From: Yponomeuta sedellus
Lineage: Eukaryota > Arthropoda > Insecta > Lepidoptera > Yponomeutidae
DNA: 64,000 bases
NCBI GenBank assembly: GCA_934045075.1
Contig: OW203721.1
Coordinates: 23,942,181 to 24,006,180, forward strand
Direction of reading: 5' to 3'
In this document: positions 30,101 through 41,200 of the stretch, piece by piece
Layout: each line of letters opens with the position of its first letter
Numbering within the stretch: the stretch's first letter is position 1
The notes under the pieces: generated by a model
Seen by the model: only the letters and a program-made list of their open reading frames with translations
Databases searched by the model: none
Told to the model about the DNA's origin: nothing
Program-made: the position numbers and the translations under genes

Positions 30101-32925
30101 TACACACACACAAACTTGCGATTTTACAATATTAGTGTGAAGTGTGACGTGATGTGATTGCGTGTGCATAACTAGTAATACTCACATCGGCCCTTGGCGT
30201 TGTTCAAGTCGTTGTAAACCACGGAGTTTTGGTTGAGAAAGGAGCTAAAGGCGAAGGCGCCGGCCACGTCGCGGTGCCACCGGTACGCCGCGTGCAGAGC
30301 CAGGGCTCCGCCCATCGAGAACCCGCCTGGGGACGGCCGCTCGTTTGTTACTCTAGTCTTTGGTAAAGTCTAAAATCCACATACGTGTGGAACAAACTTC
30401 CTGCCTGCCTGCCTGTGTCAGTGCTAGCTGACGCAGTGAACTGTTTTATAATAAAAAATAATAATATAAGCCTTTATTACTTTTTCAAAATAATAGTTAA
30501 TTACATGCAACAATTATAAATTGAAATTGACATATTGATCATTGTATTACTTGAGTTATTAATTAAATAAATTTTATAAATTGTATTTTTTGCATTTTTA
30601 TTAGGGTGTCCCTCTCCGGGACATGCTTGGCCTCCCACAAGCCTTGTGGTTTGTGGGGTGTGGTCTAATCACCCTCGCTGACCAAGCTTCGCTGGGTGAA
30701 CTGTTTTATAGACTGGAAAATAATCAAGTGCAGTGATAAAATATATAATCATCTGCTCTAGGCCACTAGTGTATCGTAATAATGGCACGAAGCAATGAAT
30801 GCACTCGTGACCTATTGGAACCGGGTGAATAGAATCAATCACTTGGGTAAAGCAACAACAGGCGCGGTCAGGTGCTGGATGGGTGACCATCCCGTAACTA
30901 TCGCTAGTGGCATTTTTTCCGAGCGCTTTCGTGGTTCGCGAGGAACGTTAAGCATTTGGTGCTGGATGTCATGTGATGGCAGTCGTTAAGGTATATCAGC
31001 GGCCTGAAGGGCGGCTTGATGACTTCTGACTGTGAGGCCCGCCACTGTCTTACAATCCTCCACCAACCCGGACTTAGCCCCCGTCGTATGGTATGGTGAC
31101 TCCTCCCTCCCCCTTAACTTTTGACGTAATTTATGGATGATCCCTAATGGCACTAAATTAATCGTTATACAAAGTGGGACCTTTGTCGCCCAAGAAGCGT
31201 AACACCGCCACAGGCCGGGGCTTGATGTACTACCTTGAAAAGATATAACGTAGAGGGACTCCGACGTGACGCGCTCAAGGATGTGGGCGCGCTAAATGGT
31301 TGTCCTCATACCGTTTGTGCATTCAAATTTCGACTTTTTGCCTTACCTGGCGTAATACGAAATTTGAATGAAATGGAAAACGCCCATGCCATGTCCGCGC
31401 CCGCCATATCCTGTGTGACTTGCGCTAAAGTATAACAGATCGAGTTGCACACCTTGCATACCTTGCACACCGCACATACTCGTACATAGCATTTCTTGAC
31501 TGAGGTTGATATTTTCAAAACGATAACCAGCGAGATATACAAAAGAGATTACTTAATTCAGTTACGTAGAAGGATAAAAATATCCTTTTAGGAAACTGGT
31601 CTCCAAACTTCGGTTACCTTAACAGTGAAAGGGCATTGTTGTACAGATGTAGACTTAACTCACCAACAACTATCCTATTGTTTGGTATCCCAGCCTCATT
31701 CTCTTTCCTAACCAAATCTTTGACAGATGCCTCAATTTTCTTTAATGACTCTAAGTCTTCAGACACTCGGGGTGATATATCATTGCGGTCGAACCATACA
31801 TTGGACATGGCGCCTCCGGCAGGTGTGTAGGGCTGCAGTGGGGCTGTAGGATACAGCACCTATAATGTGGACATAAAATTTTAAGAGCTGTGTTAGTAGA
31901 GCGATGAACACCAGGTTCTCAATCGGGAGGTTATCGGGTTTGAATCTCTGCACCTTGCACCATGACTTTGTTTTCCAAGTTATGAGAAGTTATAAGCAAT
32001 ACCACTCACTAATGGTGATGGACATGTATGGCATAAGATGGAGGAGGCCTTCACCCAAAGTTGGTTCCCAAATTTAAGACCTAACAAAAATATGTAATTT
32101 TATATGATCATTAGTGTAGCATGTTATTAATGTCTAAATAATTTCGTTTAATTTAAATATTTAAAATATGTAAAAATTCAATTTGGAAATAAAGGCTCAT
32201 TTCATTTCATTTCATTTCAATGGTGATGGACACCTTTGTAAGAACACCTGAGTGACTGAGGTGATCAGTACCTCAGCACTTGAAATTACTAATCTGCCAT
32301 GGGCATAAGTGGTAAATAAGCGCATACTCTCTACCGCTAGGATATTTCTGACCTGTGCCTGCAGTGGGACATAATATAGGCAGCATAAAAAGAAATTAAG
32401 TAGTTCTACACATATCAATAAGGCTGCCAAAGCCTCCTGAGTACACAGGAAACGAAGTGTTACGTTTATCAATCCCTGGGTGGAGATCCAGAGGAAGACC
32501 GAAAACCAGGTGGATGGATTCCAGCTAATTTACTTTTTTTTTTTTCTAGCTATGTAATAAAGTGTCCTGCAATAAATGTAGCTAGAAAAAATATAAATTA
32601 GCAGGAATTGCTAGATGATTTCTAGTATGCCGCGAATGCGTCAGCCGTTTGGAATAAATAAATAATATTAACTATTAACATAGTTTGATAGAACTCAAAA
32701 CTACCTTGATGTGGGGAAATGTGAAATCTTTAACCATGAGATTGATCCACTCCTTCATCGTATCACCTGTGCCACCTGGAAAGAATAAATCCAAAAATAT
32801 ATTTTACAAAAATGTAAAGTATTTTGAGGTTACAATGTTTGTTTACCCGATCCATGGAAGAATATGATAGTAGCGCTGTGTTTCACGCCTGTGTGCTTAG
32901 TTAAATGTAACGATCCTAGAGACAT
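27168..32925 (-). CDS. Lyplal1: LYPLAL1-like lysophospholipase/acyl-protein thioesterase, 5 exons found, 3' end missing
   Basis: Exons in transcript order: 32925-32847, 32775-32705, 31859-31664, 30326-30186, 27277-27168. All are GT..AG with consistent phases, 597 nt in total. Exon 1 starts MSLGSLHL and contains FFHGSG (oxyanion-hole loop). Exon 3 has LYPTAPLQPYTP and SNVWFDR. Exons 3/4 join to VVGGFSMGGALALH, whose GFSMGG is the GxSxG nucleophile elbow. Exon 5 has QVHGDSDDLVDLKWG with the catalytic Asp. These motifs and the HGSG start match LYPLAL1 better than APT1/2. Known role: cytosolic alpha/beta hydrolase acting on acyl esters. The final exon, expected to encode the catalytic His (a SHEL/YHEL-type motif), was sought between 24.1 and 27.1 kb and not found. 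It may be diverged, displaced or lost, so function cannot be affirmed. Confidence 0.85.
27339..27880. mobile_element. hAT-type MITE, TSD ctgtctgg
   Basis: The ends are cagtgttgggc and (inverted) cagtctggggc, with exact 8-bp duplications ctgtctgg at 27331-27338 and 27881-27888. The interior is rich in tagttaac/gtaatc motifs and has no transposase. The CAG...CTG ends with 8-bp TSD fit hAT. It is inserted in the LYPLAL1-like gene 61 bases upstream of exon 5. Confidence 0.85.
28440..28670 (-). mobile_element. tRNA-derived SINE (minus orientation)
   Basis: The minus strand shows the gcccattagctcagttgg head, CTGGCACGGATAGCCAG arm and gcgggttcgaatcccggcatgggtgg. The distal end carries 'ccttagcacgggttagtgcattaaaaataa'. 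Same family as the pair at 15.4 kb. It lies in intron 4 of the LYPLAL1-like gene. Confidence 0.7.
29040..29285. repeat. GC-rich lepidopteran interspersed repeat
   Basis: Contains 'taatgcccataatccccacgctgggcatgcggg' and 'cttagtcgccttttacgtcacccgcgggaagag'. A short inverted relative of the first block lies inside the foldback element near 12370-12410. Probably a LINE- or SINE-derived piece; no coding was recognised. Confidence 0.5.
29930..30140 (-). mobile_element. Helitron-like element (minus orientation)
   Basis: On the minus strand it starts TCACACTAATATTGTAAAATCGCAAG and ends GGCACAGCTACTAG. It shares the 'acgtctaaacggttggagctattttaatacaa' and 'tactgcgggaaaatatcat' blocks with 5465-5672. 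It ends 45 bases from exon 4 of the LYPLAL1-like gene. Confidence 0.65.
30800..31105 (+). mobile_element. 5S-rRNA-headed SINE, third copy
   Basis: 'gggtaaagcaacaacaggcgcggtcaggtgctggatgggtgaccatcccg' gives the clearest 5S-like head in the window. The body continues to 'caacccggacttagccccc' and the terminal tail is lost. Confidence 0.65.
31895..32350 (+). mobile_element. SINE interrupted by a truncated LINE tail
   Basis: The SINE body (31895-32010 and 32233-32350; 'accacctgag'-type tail with 'ctgaggtgatcagtacctcagcact') is split by 32025-32218. That insert ends in aataaaggctcatttcatttcatttcatttca, a LINE 3' end. It is bounded by a 14-bp duplication aatggtgatggaca at 32011-32024 and 32219-32232. 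Confidence 0.7.
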
Positions 32926-33022
32926 GTTTCTTTAAAATAGAGAAATGCGATATAAATCTTGAATTACATCAACAAATAACACTCTGCTACCTACAAATTT
33001 CCGTAATCAGGGTAATCAGTGG

Positions 33023-34814
33023 CACAGAGCATATAAATAAGAGACGGGACCTCCCTATATGCTTTTGTAATGAGTTTAGCCCCGTTAGCAATACCAACCA
33101 ATAGAGCAAAAATGCAATGTCAAAAGTGCTACCAACATAACAACTTGTCTGTGCATTAGGGACGTCCACATACATTGGTACTACATTTATCGATATCGAT
33201 AAATTTTCATCCAGGGGCTCCGCAGTTAGCCTAATAAAATTAATAAAAATCAATGTTTTCAATAAAACGACAAATGAAATTAGTATTTTATTATTGATTA
33301 TCAAATCACAATAATTGTGGTCAAGGTCTATTGAATTTATTTCAGCAGCTATTTGGTTTTTCCTTAGAGGTGTCCAATCTGAGCGAACTTCATCAATCGG
33401 TGGTTTGGATTCAGGTGCTGAAATCGTCAAAAAAAGTTAAGTTGAGTCGTTATTGATTATTAATTTGTTGGTAAACTATGCTACTTACCGGGATAGTTCT
33501 GATAAATATGCTGAGATTCCAGGCCACAATAATTTTGGTCAAACCCTACTGGACCAATAGCTACAGCTGATATTTTGGCTGCTGTACAAGTTGCTGAAAA
33601 TGATAACACTTTATAATTTATCAAAGTAAACAAACTCTAGTTACAAAAAACTTCAGCGATACATGAAAAGTCTACGTACCAGAGTTGTTTTGTGAAGCTC
33701 GACAACTAATAGGTTTTTGTATAGCTGAATCTGAAAATAAACAATTGCAAGAATAGTCCGAAAAAAAAATAGTTTGTTCCTGTTTACCACATAACTGCAT
33801 AATTGACTATGTAACTATCAAATACATTTTTATAAAAAAATATTTTAAGTTAAAATTAGTAAAAAAAATATTTTAGTAATTCCAATCACTAACCAGTTTC
33901 AAGTGATGCGACGTGGCTACGTGGTAAGGAAACTCAGCTAGTACGTAATCAGGAAGAGGAGGCGCATTTATAAGTAGAGAAGATACAGCCCTGTAAAAAA
34001 ATGTTTATCAAAGTATGTCATTTACGTATTAAGACGTAATAATAATATTGCGTTCTAAATGACGGAGCAAAATATATTCAAATGTTCGACGTAAAGCAAG
34101 GCGTATTTTGTGTTTTATTACATAATTATTCATGAAATGTAGTAAGTGTTACATTATAAGTTTATAACACAACTCACCATTTCTTTAATCGGCTTCCTTT
34201 TAAAATAGTTGTAAAAATCTTTCGGCCGGAAATGATCTCTACAAACATATTTATGTTGGTGGAGTTTTTCGATGGGGATATACGATATAAGATCTTCCAC
34301 AAATTTCACCCATTGTCTGCATCTAAAAAAAAAAAACAACATTCAATGCAGCCACTAATAGTGCATCGTTGAAACATTGTTATGGCTTACAGCAATTCAC
34401 CCGTCATACACTGAGTAGTAATTCTGACCAAGGTACTTATCAGATATTTTTTTATCGATATTGAATATGTGTATGGCACATCACTATGACATTGAAACAT
34501 CTGAGTATTTTTCTCATAGTATATTAATTACGTTATTTAACATAATTTATGATCTTGCTCTTGTGCAAGATGACAAAAACTGTAGCCAGAAATACTTACC
34601 GGTCTTCATCCCTAGGAAATTTACCCATAAACTTTCTTTTGGTACCCTTTGACCGGCTGCATCTTATTTTACAAATGGTACAAGTTCGACACCATCCGAT
34701 CAATGCCAATATTAAAAGAAAATCACTAAACACTGTACAACAAGATACACACAGCTAGATATTGAACAAACTTAAAACACAAAAATTTTAACTAGAAAAC
34801 GTTCTAATATGTGC
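33023..34814 (-). pseudogene. THAP-domain multi-exon unit, copy 1
   Basis: On the minus strand an exon ending at 34600 reads RTCTICKIRC then GKFPRDEDR and meets a GTAAGT donor. The next exon (34322-34178) begins after a T-tract AG and reads CRQWVKFVEDLIS...YVCRDHFRPKDF, ending at a GTGAGT donor. C-x2-C ... FPRDEDR ... C-x2-H is the THAP zinc-finger pattern (DNA binding; found in host regulators and in P-type transposases). Further exon-like blocks with flanking splice sites lie near 33990-33894, 33733-33680, 33593-33489 and 33420-33000. The open frame of the 33990 block does not fit the phase of the preceding exon, so I cannot call an intact gene. No initiator ATG in frame was found. Confidence 0.6.
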
Positions 34815-36605
34815 CACAGAGCATATAAATAAGAGACGGGACCTCCCTATATGCTTTTGTAATGAGTTTAGCCCCGTTAGCAATACCAACCAATAGAGCA
34901 AAAATGCAATGTCAAAAGTGCTACCAACATAACAACTTGTCTGTGCATTAGGGACGTCCACTTACATTGGTACTACATTTATCGATATCGATAAATTTTC
35001 ATCCAGGGGCTCCGCAGTTAGCCTAATAAAATTAATAAAAATCAATGTTTTCAATAAAACGACAAATGAAATTAGTATTTTATTATTGATTATCAAATCA
35101 CAATAATTGTGGTCAAGGTCTATTGAATTTATTTCAGCAGCTATTTGGTTTTTCCTTAGAGGTGTCCAATCTGAGCGAACTTCATCAATCGGTGGTTTGG
35201 ATTCAGGTGCTGAAATCGTCAAAAAAAGTTAAGTTGAGTCGTTATTGATTATTAATTTGTTGGTAAACTATGCTACTTACCGGGATAGTTCTGATAAATA
35301 TGCTGAGATTCCAGGCCACAATAATTGTGGTCAAACCCTACTGGACCAATAGCAACAGCTGATATTTTGGCTGCTGTACAAGGTGCTGAAAATGATAACA
35401 CTTTGTAATTTATCAAAGTAAACAAACTCTAGTTACAAAAAACTTCAGCGATACATGAAAAGTCTACGTACCAGAGTTGTTTTGTGAAGCTCGACAACTA
35501 ATAGGTTTTTGTATAGCTGAATCTGAAAATAAACAATTGCAAGAATAGTCCGAAAAAAAAATATTTTGTTCCTGTTTACCACATAACTGCATAATTGACT
35601 ATGTAACTATCAAATACATTTTTATAAAAAAATATTTTAAGTTAAAAATTAGTAAAAAAAATATTTTAGTAATTCCAATCACTAACCAGTTTCAAGTGAT
35701 GCGACGTGGCTACGTGGTAAGGAAACTCAGCTAGTAAGTAATCAGGAAGAGGAGGCGCATTTATAAGTAGAGAAGATACAGCCCTGTAAAAAAATGTTTA
35801 TCAAAGTATGTCATTTACGTATTAAGACGTAATAATAATATTGCGTTCTAAATGACGGAGCAAAATATATTCAAATGTTCGACGTAAAGCAAGGCGTATT
35901 TTGTGTTTTATTACATAATTATTCATGAAATGTAGTAAGTGTTACATTATAAGTTTATAACACAACTCACCATTTCTGTAATCGGCTTCCTTTTAAAATA
36001 GTTGTAAAAATCTTTCGGCCGGAAATGATCTCTACAAACATATTTATGTTGGTAGAGTTTTTCGATGGGGATATACGATATAAGATCTTCCACAATTTTC
36101 ACCCATTGTCTGCATCTAAAAAAAAAACAACATTCAATGCAGCCACTAATAGTGCATCGTTGAAACATTGTTATGGCTTACAGCAATTCACCCGTCATAC
36201 GCTGAGTAGTAATTCTGACCAAGGTACTTATCAGATATTTTTTTATCGATATTGAATATGTGTATGGCACATCACTATGACATTGAAACATCTGAGTATT
36301 TTTCTCATAGTATATTAATTACGTTATTTAACATAATTTATGATCTTGCTCTTGTGCAAGATGACAAAAACTGTAGCCAGAAATACTTACCGGTCTTCAT
36401 CCCTAGGAAATTTACCCATAAACTTTCTTTTGGTACCCTTTGACCGGCTGCATCTTATTTTACAAATGGCACAAGTTCGACACCATCCGATCAATGCCAA
36501 TATTAAAAGAAAATCACTAAACACTGTACAACAAGATACACACAGCTAGATATTGAACAAACTTAAAACACAAAAATTTTAACTAGAAAACGTTCTAATA
36601 TGTGC
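34815..36605 (-). pseudogene. THAP-domain multi-exon unit, copy 2 (tandem duplicate)
   Basis: This copy repeats 33023-34814 almost base for base in the same orientation, with scattered single differences (for example ctttaatc versus ctgtaatc in the THAP exon, near 34185 and 35977). The junction is at 'taatatgtgcc/acagagc'. The splice sites are all kept. Beyond its 5' end are two tandem copies of a putative upstream segment (36601-36902). High identity implies a recent duplication, or an assembly duplication. Confidence 0.65.
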
Positions 36606-36902
36606 CGCGTTCCGCCATATTTGTTATGTTTTCAGTTTGACATTGACAGCAAAGAAAGAGTAAGTAGTATTAAAGAGTGAGACAAAAATATGTCCGCCAT
36701 TAAAACGGGGCTAAATGCAAACAAAAATTTCAAAGTTCCTACTTGCGCTAGGCTGATATGTGCCGCGTTCCGCCATATTTGTTATGTTTTCAGTTTGACA
36801 TTGACAGCAAAGAAAGAGTAAGTAGTATTAAAGAGTGAGACAAAAATATGTCCGCCATTAAAACGGGGCTAAATGCGAACAAAAATTTCCTTGCGCTAGG
36901 CT
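36601..36902. repeat. Tandem duplication of the region upstream of the THAP unit
   Basis: Units 36601-36758 and 36759-36902 start tgtgccgcgttccgccatatttg. Both contain 'agtttgacattgacagcaaagaaagagtaag' and 'tgtccgccattaaaacggggctaaatgc'. The second lacks about 14 bases near its end. A single copy follows THAP unit 3 (44614-44767). It may be a promoter or 5' untranslated region. Confidence 0.8.
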
Positions 36903-37141
36903 GATCAGTGGCACTGGCACAAATTAGTGGTATTTTTCACAGACTACACTACATACACAGAGCATATAAACTGACTACATATATAAGTTACTCTATGTAC
37001 ACTACTAAGTATTTTTTGTGACTTTTTGGCGGGAAGTCAATTTGAGCGGTCGATTTAAATTTTCTTACCAATAAAATTTAAGTTATTCGGCATTTAATAA
37101 CTCATTTCGACAGTAAATAATTAAAAACTTGTCGAGAAAGG

Positions 37142-38236
37142 ATGGGGGTCCAAAGTGACGGGGAGGAGGATCCCCCCGAGCGCAAGCGGCGTTTCGAGGA
37201 AACCGTACCAACAAAGGATGGTATGTACAACATGTACTTCAAAACGAATTACACAAGGTTATTCCTTGAAAATAACTCCAGCGACTACACAGTCTATGTT
37301 GAGTCCAAAGATCGAGACAAGTTAGGGAACAGAAACCCTCTTAAACTGACGCAATTGTTCATGGACAATGTAAAGGGTATTACAGGAGTCATCAGGATCA
37401 ATGCGTATAAAATTGGAGTATCATTCACAAAAGCTGCAGCAGCTAATGGATTTTTAAAGCAGGAAAAATTTCTGAATAATCACAAGCTCCGCGCCTTCAT
37501 CCCTGCCCACTTAGTGGAGAGAGTGGGAATAATCAAACATGTACCAGTAGACATTTCGAATGAGGATATCTACAAGAGCCTTTCTTGCGATGCAGAAATA
37601 ATATCGGTGAAACGCTTCATGAAACGAGATGCTGAGAAAAAGCTACAGCCAATGACCACAGTGACAATCACCTTTTCGACCACAACGCTTCCTCAATATG
37701 TGTACCTGAAGCTTTTCAGGTATCCAGTCTTCACATATGTACCACCACTTGTGCAATGCTACAGGTGCTTTAAGTTCAACCACAGCGCAAAACACTGCAG
37801 AAGTGAACAGATGTGCTCATCTTGTGCTGGTCAGCACTTATACAAAGAATGTATGACGGACCAAATTACATGCATTAACTGTGGCAAAGATCACCTTGCC
37901 ATATCCAGAGATTGCCCAATAAAAAAACAAAAAATGGAAGAGAAACGCAGCAAAATATTGAACCAAAATCGGTCATTTGCCTCTGTGGTAAGTAGGGTGG
38001 ATTTCCCACCTTTAAGAACAAAAAACATGTCACCAAAAATTACTCCCAAAGAAAATGTAAGCACCCCTAATGTTGAGAAAGTTGATGTTGCTAGCAAAAA
38101 ATTCGATATCGAATCAATTGCTTCTAATGAAATAATTTTAAATGCTATTGTAAAGTCCTTGGTTTCCTTGGCTAACTCGAATGACTCCATTACCATGGGT
38201 AGAATAAAAGATGTATTCCTGAAGAACTTAATTTAA
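37142..38236 (+). CDS. LINE ORF1 (gag-like RNA-binding protein, 364 aa)
   Basis: The protein contains a string of zinc knuckles near residues 205-260: CYRCFKFNHSAKHC (C-x2-C-x4-H-x4-C), CSSCAGQHLYKEC and CINCGKDHLAISRDC. This is the usual ORF1 design of I/jockey-type LINEs, where it packages the element RNA. A lysine-rich linker and a helical tail follow. The frame is intact, starts at ATG in 'aaaggatgggggtc', and stops two bases before the ORF2 ATG, as expected for reinitiation or coupled translation. Confidence 0.85.
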   Translation: MGVQSDGEEDPPERKRRFEETVPTKDGMYNMYFKTNYTRLFLENNSSDYTVYVESKDRDKLGNRNPLKLTQLFMDNVKGITGVIRINAYKIGVSFTKAAAANGFLKQEKFLNNHKLRAFIPAHLVERVGIIKHVPVDISNEDIYKSLSCDAEIISVKRFMKRDAEKKLQPMTTVTITFSTTTLPQYVYLKLFRYPVFTYVPPLVQCYRCFKFNHSAKHCRSEQMCSSCAGQHLYKECMTDQITCINCGKDHLAISRDCPIKKQKMEEKRSKILNQNRSFASVVSRVDFPPLRTKNMSPKITPKENVSTPNVEKVDVASKKFDIESIASNEIILNAIVKSLVSLANSNDSITMGRIKDVFLKNLI

Positions 38237-38238
38237 TT

Positions 38239-41200
38239 ATGGATAATAGTTCACATTCAATTCAGAATATCCCGAATAATAAATCTTTTCTTACCATAGC
38301 ACAGTTTAACATACAGAGTGTTAATAACAAGAAGCCATTGCTTATAAATTTTTTATCAGAAAATGACATAGATATTTGCTTATTAAATGAAACTTGGTTA
38401 AAACAAACGAGTAATTTTTATATATCTGGTTACCATGCAATTTTACAAAATGGACCTAATGGCTATGGAGGTGTAGCGATTTTAATAAAAAACTCATTTA
38501 AATATACCAAAATTAATACTCCTTACTATGATTTTTTACAAACAGCTGCTATTAATTTAAAAACTAGAACTGGTAATTTGTCTATTGTATGTGCCTATAG
38601 TCCTCCAAGAGGTGGGCGTTTCAAGTGTAGGAGATTAAAGCAAATACTTGATAGTTTGCCTAAACCAATTATGCTTTCAGGTGACTTGAATGCACATCAT
38701 GTTGCTTTTGGTTGTGTCTCCAGTAATTCTCGAGGTAATGACATTTTCAACTTAATAGATGAGTGTGATCTTTGCATATTAAACACAGGCTTTCCAACTA
38801 CAGTTGGTACTATTCATCACAATCAATCAGCTATTGACATATCGTGTGTTAGTCCTCATGTGGCTCCTTTATGTGACTGGAGGGTGCATGACGAATCCAT
38901 GGGCAGTTATCACTTTCCAACTATAATTAATATTCAAACTTCTGTTGAAAAATTTGAGGTAGCATCTCCATCTGATCGTTTCATTTATGGTAGAGCTGAC
39001 TGGTCCAAATATTTATCTGAAAGTGAAACAAAATTTGATAATATAGTTTTAGATTCTCATGATCCACTTGTTATGTACAATAATTTTTGTAACAAATTAG
39101 ATACCATTAGAAATGAATGCATCCCCAAATTTAAAGGTAGGATAAATCCTACTAAATTAAGAAAACCGGTACCTTGGTGGGATAGTGACTGTACTGCCGC
39201 AGTTAAAAATAGTAAAGAATCATTACATCACTACCGGCTTTATCCCACAATTGATAATTTCATACAATATAAAAAAACTGATGCAATTAAAAAGAAAATA
39301 TTGTCGGAAAAAAAGAAGGATGGATGGAGAAAATTATCTGAGTCTTTTAATAGATATACACCAGTAAGCATAATTTGGAATTATATACGCAAATTCAAAA
39401 GAGTTACCTGTCGTAAATCATCCAGAAATGATGAATGGATTCCTTCCTTTTTGAATAAATATGCTCCACCTTCCCCACCTGAAAAAGAGATAGACACAAC
39501 AAGGTTAAAAAACATCTTTGATACAATTGGTAATATTGAAAGTAGCTTTCTCTCTGAACCATTTACACTTTCTGAATTGAATGTAGCTTTAAAGTCTAGG
39601 AAAGATACTAGTCCAGGTCTTGATGACATACCCTATAAATTAATAAGTAACCTTCATTCTAAAGCTCAAAACATGCTATTAAACATTTATAATTTATTAT
39701 GGAGTCAGGATCTCATTCCAGAAACCTGGAAAACACAATGTGTTATACCAATTTTAAAACCTGAAAAACCTGAAAATGATTGTAACTCTTACAGACCAAT
39801 ATCTCTGTCATCTTGTGTAGGTAAATTATTTGAATGTATGCTTAAGTTGAGACTAGAATGCTATACTGAAAGAAATAAAATTTTACCTGAGCAACAGTTT
39901 GGTTTCCGCAGAGGTAAAAGTGCTTCAGAGAATTTCACTTCTCTTATTGTTGACATTAAGAACTCTTTTCACAGTCACTCGTATACAGCTTGTGCTTTTC
40001 TTGATGTAAGTGGTGCATTTGATAATGTTAATCCAACCATACTCGTACAGATTCTCAGAGATGTTGGTGTGCCTGGCAAAGTTTGCAAATGGATTTTTAA
40101 CTTTTTATATGACAGAACAATGTATGTCAAATTCAATAATATTTTACATGGACCACAACATGTTTATAAAGGCACCATGCAGGGATCTATAATATCTCCT
40201 TTGCTTTACAGCCTATATACTTCACAAATAAATTCTTTTGTAAATAATGCTTCTGTGAAATTTCTGTTATTTGCAGACGATATAGTTGTATATAGTGTAA
40301 ATAAAAATTTGAATATTGCTGTAAATAATTTAAATGATGGACTATCTCAGGTCCACAGTTTTTACGATAGTTTAAACCTAAATATTAATGTCAATAAGAG
40401 TAAAGCTATGATATTTACAAAAAAATTTTTAGATATGAAAGATGTTCCTTCTGTATTATACAATAATAATACATTGTCTTGGGTAAAAGAAAAGAAATTT
40501 CTTGGTATATATTTAGATTGTAAACTTAGTTTTGAAACTCATATTAATTATATTGTAAAGAATGCATGCAAAGGTTTAAATATTCTACGAAGCCTTGCTG
40601 GTGTTCATTGGGGTTCTGACCCTAAAATACTATCCATGTTATACAAAAGCATTGTCAGAAGTCACTTTGACTATAGTTGTTTAGCGTATATGAATGCAAA
40701 TATTAGTTATTTAAGAAAGCTTGATGTAATACAAAATAAAGCTTTAAGAATAATTACTGGAGCTATGTGCTCAACTCCTATCAATGCTATGGAATCTGAA
40801 GCATGCATTATGCCTTTGAAATTTAGGAGACTTCAAATTGCTCAGAAATTCTGCCTTAAATTATTGGCTACTGATAATAAGTTTGTTTTAAACAGAATTT
40901 TACCTTCTAGTGATTTAGCTGAATTTATATTGAATAAACATAATATAAATGTCCAAGAAATGGTTATGGACCAAGTTCCACAATTGTTAAAGGTTACTTT
41001 GAGTGTCAAAAAGTTGTGTAAAAATGTATATAGTTCAAACCTACCAATGTCAAATATTGATTATAAAACCCTGGTCAATACTGTTAAGGTTGACTTAAAA
41101 AGAGTTAACAACCAATGTGAATTTTCACAATACTTAAATGATCAAGGTAGTGTTTATAAGTTGTACACTGATGGGTCAAAGAGTTCCGATCTAGTAACTT

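Noticed and set aside
32987..33430. 147-codon open frame as an independent small protein
   Set aside because: Its first part is the last exon-like block of THAP unit 1 (behind a TTTCAG acceptor), and its end runs across the duplication border. The 34962-35222 counterpart ends differently.
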